Shown here: positions 1 to 5,781 of the stretch, in pieces
Numbering within the stretch: the stretch's first letter is position 1
Layout: every line of letters begins with the position of its first letter
Assembly: GCA_025450155.1 (NCBI GenBank)
Contig: JANWIB010000039.1
Span: 1-7,123, forward strand
Length of the DNA: 7,123 nucleotides
DNA from: Sphingobacteriaceae bacterium
Lineage (GTDB): Bacteria > Bacteroidota > Bacteroidia > Sphingobacteriales > Sphingobacteriaceae
Direction of reading: 5' to 3'
The notes under the pieces: generated by a model
The model's database searches: none
Told to the model about the DNA's origin: nothing
What the model saw: the letters and a program-made list of their open reading frames with translations, nothing else
Position numbers and translations under genes: made by a program

Positions 1-1458
1 CATTCATCTATAAAACCTTATTGTATAAGTGATAGCCTGTTATATCGAAGTGTTGACTCAATCTTTAACATTGGTTTGGATACTTCCAGGAAATCCTGGA
101 TAGTGAGAAAGTTATTTAATGAGCATTTAATTGAGATAAAGCAAAAAGATTTCAATGTTTACATTGATTTTTTGCCCGATTTGCAGATAGGGAGAGATAT
201 AGAACATAATCGTACAACCTTGTTAAATACACGGGGATTTCAGTTACAGGGAAATATCGGGCGGAAACTTAGTTTTTATACCAGTACCTACGAAAATCAG
301 GGTATATTCCCTAATTATCTGGATGTTTTTATCAAAAAATATCGCATTATCCCGGGTGAGGTAAATAATCGCTATGATCGGAATAAAAAAGATTGGGACT
401 GGTCCTCAGCAATCATTAATTATACACCTAACAAATACTTCTACTTTACTTTTGGACAGGATAAAAATTTTATCGGGGATGGTTATCGCTCGATGCTGCT
501 TTCAGACTTAGCGGCTAATTATCCTTTTTTTAAAGTACTCACTACTCTCGGTAATGTAAAATATGTAAATATTTGGGCACAGTTTCAAGATCCTTCAGCG
601 CCTCAGTTTTCATATGACAACGGTTTTCGAAAAAAATGGGGTGCTTTTCATTATTTAGACTGGAATGTTAATAAGCGGCTTTCTGTAGGATTTTTTGAAG
701 CAATTATATGGCAGGATGCGGACGAAAAAGGCAAAAGAGGGTTTGACGCAAGTTATCTAAACCCCATTATTTTTTATCGATCAGTAGAAGGGTATAATGG
801 CTCACCTGATAATGCGTTAATGGGATTTAATGGAAAATATAAATTTGTTAGGAATATTACTGTTTATACTCAGTTCCTTCTGGATGAGTTTAGGGCAAAA
901 GAATTTTTTAAGAATACAGGCTACTGGGCAAACAAATACGGCATCCAGTTAGGAATAAGAGGATTTGATGCCTTTAAAATCAAAAATCTCAATTTTCTTG
1001 CTGAATTTAATATGGCTCGGCCTTATACTTATTCGCAACGATCCAGTCTGTTAAACTACGGACACTACAATCAGCCTTTAGCGCATCCATTTGGGGCTAA
1101 TTTCAGAGAAATTTTAAGTATTTGGAATTATTCCTTTACCCGTTGGTCGTTACAGGTTCAGGGAAATTATGCAAAATATGGGTTAGATCCAACCGGAAAT
1201 AATTACGGTAAGGACATTTTAAAATCATATGAAACCCGAACAAAGGGCAATTATGGACATTATATTACTCAGGGCCTAAAAACGGATTTTATGTATTTAG
1301 ATGGAAGGCTTTCTTTTCTTATAAACCCTAAAAACAACCTGAATATAGAGTTAGGTGGAGCTTACCGAAACGAGAAGAATGCTCTTTTGAATGATAAAAC
1401 AACATGGATTACGTTTGGGCTTCGCAGTTCATTCCGAAACTTTTATCATGATTTTTAG
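1..1458 (+). CDS. RemB/Wzi-like outer-membrane beta-barrel protein, 5'-truncated by the window edge
   Basis: The 485 visible residues resemble the Bacteroidota family annotated as gliding motility protein RemB, which is related to Wzi-type capsule-assembly barrels. Such proteins sit in the outer membrane and are linked to surface polysaccharide or gliding. Numbering from the first codon, family-like blocks are SIKPY near residue 4, RKLFNEHL near 36, NTRG at 76-79, ENQG at 98-101 and the stretch G-x-D-K-N-F-I-G-D-G-Y-R-S near 152-164. The rest alternates aromatic and polar residues, as expected of membrane strands, and the last residue is Phe, a common barrel C-terminus. The frame is open from base 1, so the TTG at 76 is internal and the signal peptide lies outside the window. 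The gene converges on dxs. The family assignment is from memory of conserved motifs. The fold is more certain than the role, and gliding in this organism cannot be inferred. Confidence 0.72.
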   Translation, partial: HSSIKPYCISDSLLYRSVDSIFNIGLDTSRKSWIVRKLFNEHLIEIKQKDFNVYIDFLPDLQIGRDIEHNRTTLLNTRGFQLQGNIGRKLSFYTSTYENQGIFPNYLDVFIKKYRIIPGEVNNRYDRNKKDWDWSSAIINYTPNKYFYFTFGQDKNFIGDGYRSMLLSDLAANYPFFKVLTTLGNVKYVNIWAQFQDPSAPQFSYDNGFRKKWGAFHYLDWNVNKRLSVGFFEAIIWQDADEKGKRGFDASYLNPIIFYRSVEGYNGSPDNALMGFNGKYKFVRNITVYTQFLLDEFRAKEFFKNTGYWANKYGIQLGIRGFDAFKIKNLNFLAEFNMARPYTYSQRSSLLNYGHYNQPLAHPFGANFREILSIWNYSFTRWSLQVQGNYAKYGLDPTGNNYGKDILKSYETRTKGNYGHYITQGLKTDFMYLDGRLSFLINPKNNLNIELGGAYRNEKNALLNDKTTWITFGLRSSFRNFYHDF

Positions 1459-1480
1459 AGGGGAAACTATCCTGATTTAG

Positions 1481-1504
1481 TGGTATTAAGATGCCAGGGT
1501 TTTT
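1481..1504 (+). terminator. Possible weak intrinsic terminator after the RemB-like gene
   Basis: A 6-bp stem (TGGTAT pairing with ATGCCA, including one T-G wobble) encloses the tetraloop TAAG. After three G it is followed by five T at 1500-1504. It starts 23 bases after the stop codon of the plus-strand gene and overlaps the 3' end of the convergent dxs gene. The stem is short and the T-tract is offset, so this is only a candidate. Confidence 0.3.
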
Positions 1505-3414
1505 GTGGCTCTGCTTACTGTTAATTTCCGTACTGTTTCAATAATAGAAGTAGCATCATATCCACATTCTGCCCATAATTCCGGTTGTTCGCCGTGTTCT
1601 ATTACTTCATCTGGTATACCAAGTCGAATCACCTGTGCAGCATAGGTATGATCAGCCATAAATTCAACTACAGCGCTTCCCATCCCACCTTGTAAGCAGC
1701 CATCCTCAACAGTAATTATTTTTTTAAACTTACTGAAAACTTCGTGCAGTAATTCTTCATCCAAAGGTTTTACAAAACGAAGATCATAATGGGCAGGATA
1801 GATCCCCTCAGAATTTAACTCTAAACAAGCTTTAATGGCTTCATTTCCAATATGGCCAATGGTAAGAATGGCAACTTCTTCACCATCGCATACTTTTCTT
1901 CCTTTTCCTATCGATATCGCTTTCATCGGTCTTCGCCAGTCTGGCATAACACCTTGTCCGCGAGGGTAGCGTATTGAAAAAGGGCCTATATTTTCTTGTT
2001 GGGCGGTAAACATCAAATTACGCAATTCTTCTTCATTCATTGGCGCTGAAACAATCATGTTTGGAATGCAGCGCATGTAAGCTAAATCGTAGGCACCATG
2101 GTGCGTAGCCCCATCTGCCCCTGCAACACCGGCACGATCTAAGCAAAAAACAACATGAAGATTTTGAATGGCAACATCATGTATTACTTGGTCATATGCC
2201 CTTTGCATAAAACTGGAATAGATATTACAAAAAGGAATTAGCCCTTGCGTCGCTAACCCTGCCGAAAAAGTAACTGCGTGTTGTTCGGCGATACCTACGT
2301 CAAAAGCCCGCTTTGGCATGGCTTTCATCATAATGTTCATGGAACTTCCGCTTGGCATTGCCGGAGTAATACCCATTATTTTTTCGTTTTTTTCAGCCAA
2401 CTCTACCAAGGTGTATCCAAATACATCCTGATATTTTGGAGGTTGGGGCTTATCAGAAACCGGTTTTTTAATTTCTCCCGTTATCTTATCAAATAGGCCA
2501 GGAGCATGCCATTTGGTCTGATCTTTTTCAGCTAAGGCAAACCCCTTCCCTTTTACTGTAACGCAATGCAGTAATTTTGGGCCCGGAATATCTCTTAAGT
2601 CTTTTAAAACCTTTACCAGGTGTTTTACGTCATGTCCATCAATTGGACCAAAGTATCTGAATTGTAAAGCTTCAAAGAAATTACTGTTTTTAAGCAAAGT
2701 TCCTTTGATAGTTTTTTTTATTTTTTTAAATAACTGGCGTGCGTCAGGGCCTAATTCTGCTATCTTTCTTAGTACATGGGTCACATCTCCTTTGAACCGG
2801 TTATACGATTTAGAGGTGGTTATATCGGTTAGGTATTCTTTTAGAGCCCCGACATTCTGATCGATGGACATGCAATTGTCATTCAGAATTACCAAAATAT
2901 TAGAGTTCTCTATTCCGGCATGATTCAACGCCTCAAAAGCCATTCCGGCAGTCATGGCGCCATCGCCAATAACAGCAACATGTTGCCTGTCAGTTTCACC
3001 CTTATAATGCGAAGCAACAGCCATTCCTAATGCGGCAGAGATAGAAGTAGATGAGTGACCTACACCAAACGTGTCGTATTCACTTTCAGATCGTTTAGGA
3101 AATCCGCTAATACCCTTATAAATTCGATTGGTATGAAAAACAGATCGACGTCCGGTTAATATTTTATGTCCATAAGCCTGATGTCCTACATCCCAAACCA
3201 ATTGGTCATAAGGTGTATTAAGAATATAGTGTAAAGCAACAGTAAGTTCAACTACACCCAAACTGGCGCCAAAATGTCCGCCATTAACCGATACCACATC
3301 AATAATATATTGACGCAGTTCTTGGCAAACCTGCTCTAAGTCACTTTCCTTAAGTTTCTTTAAATCAGATGGATAGTTGATCTGTTCAAGCAATTCTCCC
3401 GCCTTAACTTCCAT
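1486..3414 (-). CDS. dxs: 1-deoxy-D-xylulose-5-phosphate synthase (DXS)
   Basis: This cytosolic, thiamin-diphosphate-dependent enzyme condenses pyruvate with glyceraldehyde 3-phosphate to DXP. That is the first step of the MEP isoprenoid pathway and also supplies thiamin and pyridoxal synthesis. The 642-residue product is close to the usual family length of about 620-640 and looks intact. Visible motifs are NGGHFGASLG (His47), WDVGHQAYGHK (His78), the ThDP/Mg site GDGAMTAG (Asp151) with Asn178, the catalytic-glutamate motif GIAEQHAV (Glu377), GATHHGAYD (438-439) and the substrate-phosphate motif YPRG (Arg485). The order is the normal pyrimidine-binding, transketolase-like and C-terminal domain layout. 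I chose the ATG at 3414 because MEVKAGELLEQINYPSDL is the natural N-terminus. The upstream in-frame TTG at 3471 would add 19 atypical residues and lies in the likely promoter. There is no Shine-Dalgarno sequence, as is usual in this phylum. It is divergent from scpA. Confidence 0.97.
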   Translation of the reverse strand: MEVKAGELLEQINYPSDLKKLKESDLEQVCQELRQYIIDVVSVNGGHFGASLGVVELTVALHYILNTPYDQLVWDVGHQAYGHKILTGRRSVFHTNRIYKGISGFPKRSESEYDTFGVGHSSTSISAALGMAVASHYKGETDRQHVAVIGDGAMTAGMAFEALNHAGIENSNILVILNDNCMSIDQNVGALKEYLTDITTSKSYNRFKGDVTHVLRKIAELGPDARQLFKKIKKTIKGTLLKNSNFFEALQFRYFGPIDGHDVKHLVKVLKDLRDIPGPKLLHCVTVKGKGFALAEKDQTKWHAPGLFDKITGEIKKPVSDKPQPPKYQDVFGYTLVELAEKNEKIMGITPAMPSGSSMNIMMKAMPKRAFDVGIAEQHAVTFSAGLATQGLIPFCNIYSSFMQRAYDQVIHDVAIQNLHVVFCLDRAGVAGADGATHHGAYDLAYMRCIPNMIVSAPMNEEELRNLMFTAQQENIGPFSIRYPRGQGVMPDWRRPMKAISIGKGRKVCDGEEVAILTIGHIGNEAIKACLELNSEGIYPAHYDLRFVKPLDEELLHEVFSKFKKIITVEDGCLQGGMGSAVVEFMADHTYAAQVIRLGIPDEVIEHGEQPELWAECGYDATSIIETVRKLTVSRATKTLAS

Positions 3415-3439
3415 AGTTTGGATATGTTTATAATAATTA

Positions 3440-3471
3440 CAAATTAACTCATTTCTATTAATAAAAAACAA
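3440..3471 (-). promoter_or_regulatory. Candidate Bacteroidota-type promoter of dxs
   Basis: On the minus strand, TTG at 3471-3469 is followed after 21 bases by TTAATTTG at 3447-3440. The latter matches the TAnnTTTG -7 consensus at all but one position. The spacing fits the TTTG / TAnnTTTG architecture known for the primary sigma factor of this phylum. Transcription would start near 3435 and give a leader of about 20 nt before the ATG at 3414. The match is by eye only. Confidence 0.5.
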
Positions 3472-3493
3472 CTGAAAATGTTCTTAATCTTTC

Positions 3494-3526
3494 TTTGACA
3501 GATCATGGATTAAATAGTTATTTTTG
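3494..3526 (+). promoter_or_regulatory. Candidate Bacteroidota-type promoter of scpA
   Basis: TTTG at 3494-3497 and TATTTTTG at 3519-3526 match both boxes of the TTTG / TAnnTTTG consensus perfectly, with a 21-base spacer. The start point would fall around 3530-3533, only about 5-8 bases before the ATG at 3538. The mRNA would then be almost leaderless. The box lies back to back with the dxs promoter, the two -33 boxes being 22 bases apart. Confidence 0.6.
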
Positions 3527-3537
3527 AATCGCTTGTG

Positions 3538-4308
3538 ATGCAGTCCGATACTTTTGAAATCAAATTACCCCAGTTCGAAGGTCCTTTCGATTTGCTTTTA
3601 TTCTTTATTGAAAGGGATGAGCTTGAAATTCATGAAATCCCGATAGCCCAAATAACAGATGATTTTCTGGATTATATACAGAAAATGAATGCGTTAAATA
3701 TCGAATTGGCTAGCGAATTTATCTTTGTTGCAGCCACATTAATGCGTATTAAGGCTAAGGGGTTATTGCCGAGACAAGAATTAGACGAAGATGGCAATGA
3801 GATCGATCTGAAAAAAGATTTAATCCAAAAACTGATTGAATACAAAAAGTTTAAGCAAGTTTCGGAAGAACTTCGGTTTCTGGAAGATGAGCGGTTTAAG
3901 CAGGAAAAACGTGGGAATATTGGGTATGATTTAGAACAGCTATCGCAAAATGCAGAACCTGGCGAAGAACTTTCATCTTTCGGTTTGTATAAACTCTTGC
4001 TGATTTATGAACGCGTAATGGCCAAATATGATCAGTTGAGTGCAAAAATTATACATACGGTAGTTCAATATCCTTATACCATAGAAAAACAAAAAAAGCT
4101 CATCGCAGAACTTTTGCAACTTAACGAGCGAATTGATTTTACCGAACTAATTAAAAATTCAGAAAACAAAGTTCACTTTGTGTATAATTTTTTAGCTATA
4201 CTCGAAATGTTGCAACAGCAGCTTATCTCTATTCAGGTTGGTTTAGGGTATAATAATTTTTGGTTCGGAAAAAAAGCTACTAGCGAAGATGGCCTTCAAG
4301 TAACTTAA
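3538..4308 (+). CDS. scpA: Segregation and condensation protein A (ScpA kleisin)
   Basis: ScpA is the kleisin that bridges the two heads of the SMC dimer and, with ScpB, forms the condensin-like complex that organises and segregates the chromosome. The 256-residue product has the normal family length. The hallmark N-terminal block FEGPFDLLLFFIERDELEIH (residues 13-32), which continues with IPIAQITDDF, is the part of the family that contacts the SMC neck. It is followed by the helix ELASEFIFVAATLMRIKAKGLLP (58-78, key residues E, A, M, K). An acidic, lysine-rich linker occupies about 80-140. The C-terminal segment with VYNFLAILEMLQQQLISIQ (215-233) corresponds to the winged-helix region that binds the other SMC head. 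I prefer the ATG at 3538 to the GTG immediately before it at 3535, which would add one residue. scpB is not in the window. glyA follows in the same direction after 46 bases, so the two may share a transcript. Confidence 0.93.
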   Translation: MQSDTFEIKLPQFEGPFDLLLFFIERDELEIHEIPIAQITDDFLDYIQKMNALNIELASEFIFVAATLMRIKAKGLLPRQELDEDGNEIDLKKDLIQKLIEYKKFKQVSEELRFLEDERFKQEKRGNIGYDLEQLSQNAEPGEELSSFGLYKLLLIYERVMAKYDQLSAKIIHTVVQYPYTIEKQKKLIAELLQLNERIDFTELIKNSENKVHFVYNFLAILEMLQQQLISIQVGLGYNNFWFGKKATSEDGLQVT

Positions 4309-4354
4309 TTATTAAATAATAATATTTTTACACCACTATATTTTTAAGCATATA

Positions 4355-5626
4355 ATGAAGAAAGACAAACTTGTATTTAGCCTGATCGAAGAGGAATTAG
4401 AGCGCCAGGAAACGGGTATTGAGCTGATAGCATCAGAAAACTTTGTAAGTAAGCAGGTGATGGAAGCCGCTGGCTCTGTATTAACCAACAAATATGCAGA
4501 AGGCTTGCCAGGTAAACGTTATTATGGTGGTTGTGAAGTGGTTGATGAGATAGAAAATATTGCGATTGAAAGAGCAAAAGAGCTTTTTAATGCCGAATGG
4601 GTCAATGTGCAGCCTCACTCCGGAGCTCAGGCTAATGCAGCCGTTTTTCTGGCACTTTTACAGCCTGGAGATAAGATATTGGGTTTCGATCTGTCTCATG
4701 GCGGACATTTAACACATGGTTCCCCGGTAAATTTTTCAGGAAAACTATACAAGCCTTTTTTTTATGGTGTAGATCGTGAGACGGGGATAGTAGATTATAA
4801 AAAGCTAGAGGAAATTGCTCTTAAAGAACGTCCTAAAGTGATTATATGCGGTGCTTCTGCCTATTCCAGGGACTGGAATTATAAATTTATTCGCCAAGTG
4901 GCTGATCAGATAGGAGCTTTAGTTGTTGCTGATGTTTCTCACCCTGCCGGATTAATTGCCCGGGGTTTGTTGGATGACCCGCTTCCGCATTGTCATGTAG
5001 TAACCACTACTACACATAAAACATTGCGTGGCCCTCGTGGGGGGATGATTATGTTAGGTAAAGATTTTGAAAATCCTTTTGGCCTAAAAACCCCTAAAGG
5101 TGAAATCAGAATGATGTCTAACTTGTTGGATATGGCGGTATTTCCCGGAACGCAGGGTGGCCCCTTAGAACATATTATCGCTGCTAAAGCGGTTGCCTTT
5201 GGCGAAGCTTTGAGCGAACCTTACATGAAATACATTCTTCAGGTAAAAAAGAACGCTGCAGCTATGGCCGATGCTTTTGTAGCTAAAGGATACAAAATCA
5301 TTTCGGGCGGAACAGATAATCATTTGATGTTAATTGATTTAAGGAACAAAAACATAACTGGTAAAGCTGCCGAAGAAGCCTTAGGTAAAGCTGATGTTAC
5401 GGTGAATAAAAACATGGTCCCTTTTGATGACCGCTCTCCATTTGTAACCTCTGGCATACGGGTTGGAACGGCCGCTATCACCACCAGAGGCCTTAAAGAA
5501 AAGCACATGGAAAAAATTGTAGAATTTATTGATGAAGTAATTTCTGCACCTGAAAATGAATCAAATTTGAAAAAAATTCGCAAAAAGGTTCATGAACTGA
5601 CAGCCAGTCATCCTTTATACAAATAA
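4355..5626 (+). CDS. glyA: Serine hydroxymethyltransferase (SHMT)
   Basis: This PLP enzyme interconverts serine plus tetrahydrofolate with glycine plus 5,10-methylene-tetrahydrofolate, the main source of one-carbon units for purines, thymidylate and methionine. The 423-residue product is complete and of normal length. Visible sites are IASEN (Ser27), KYAEG (Tyr47, catalytic Glu49), RYYGG (Tyr57), HGGHLTHGSPVNFSG (115-129), DVSH (Asp193, His196), the cofactor-lysine motif TTTTHKTLRGPRGG (Lys222) and the carboxylate-binding arginine in SGIRVGT (Arg369). Between GPRGG and FPGTQGGP it carries about 30 residues, roughly 13 more than I recall for E. coli GlyA. This longer form is one I associate with Bacteroidota. 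Translation starts at the ATG at 4355 behind an AT-rich leader with no Shine-Dalgarno sequence. There is no room for a riboswitch in the 46 bases after scpA. A strong hairpin lies 59 bases after the stop. Confidence 0.97.
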   Translation: MKKDKLVFSLIEEELERQETGIELIASENFVSKQVMEAAGSVLTNKYAEGLPGKRYYGGCEVVDEIENIAIERAKELFNAEWVNVQPHSGAQANAAVFLALLQPGDKILGFDLSHGGHLTHGSPVNFSGKLYKPFFYGVDRETGIVDYKKLEEIALKERPKVIICGASAYSRDWNYKFIRQVADQIGALVVADVSHPAGLIARGLLDDPLPHCHVVTTTTHKTLRGPRGGMIMLGKDFENPFGLKTPKGEIRMMSNLLDMAVFPGTQGGPLEHIIAAKAVAFGEALSEPYMKYILQVKKNAAAMADAFVAKGYKIISGGTDNHLMLIDLRNKNITGKAAEEALGKADVTVNKNMVPFDDRSPFVTSGIRVGTAAITTRGLKEKHMEKIVEFIDEVISAPENESNLKKIRKKVHELTASHPLYK

Positions 5627-5685
5627 AGTAATTGAATTTATACCGGAATATTCAGCGTAATAAATTATCGTTTAGTTAAAAAGTA

Positions 5686-5720
5686 GAAAGAGCCGACACT
5701 TTTGGTAGTGTGGCTCTTTC
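5686..5720. terminator. Hairpin between convergent genes, probable bidirectional terminator
   Basis: GAAAGAGCC and ACACT (5686-5694 and 5696-5700) pair perfectly with AGTGT and GGCTCTTTC (5707-5720). The result is a 14-bp stem with one bulged G at 5695 and the loop TTTGGT. It lies 59 bases after the glyA stop and 61 bases beyond the stop of the opposing lipoprotein gene. On the minus strand it is soon followed by five T (complement of 5679-5683 region). On the plus strand the downstream bases are AT-rich without a clean T-run. It best fits a shared terminator and RNA 3'-end stabiliser. Confidence 0.7.
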
Positions 5721-5733
5721 AATTAAACGCTCT

Positions 5734-5763
5734 CAATTACTACACCATCAACATCAGTAATTG
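5734..5763. repeat. Small inverted repeat in the glyA/lipoprotein intergenic region
   Basis: CAATTACT at 5734-5741 is the exact reverse complement of AGTAATTG at 5756-5763, with a 14-base loop. On the plus strand TTTT follows at 5770-5774, and on the minus strand the larger 5686-5720 hairpin follows. The stem is AT-rich and weak. It could be an accessory terminator for the minus-strand gene or may occur by chance. Confidence 0.3.
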
Positions 5764-5781
5764 CTAATTGTTTTAAAAAAA

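Noticed and set aside
1459..1485. Search for a hidden small gene or RNA between the RemB-like gene and dxs
   Set aside because: The 27-base gap is too short and holds only the possible weak terminator.
2278..2496. 72-codon open frame on the plus strand inside dxs
   Set aside because: It lies antisense within a clearly conserved enzyme and its product has no recognisable features.
4337..4344. TATATTTT as a glyA -7 promoter box
   Set aside because: The final G is missing and no TTTG-like -33 box lies at the expected distance.
4377..4577. 66-codon open frame on the minus strand inside glyA
   Set aside because: Antisense shadow of conserved SHMT codons, with no promoter or family resemblance.
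5320..5583. 87-codon open frame on the minus strand inside the 3' part of glyA
   Set aside because: Antisense shadow of conserved sequence, including the SGIRVGT region.
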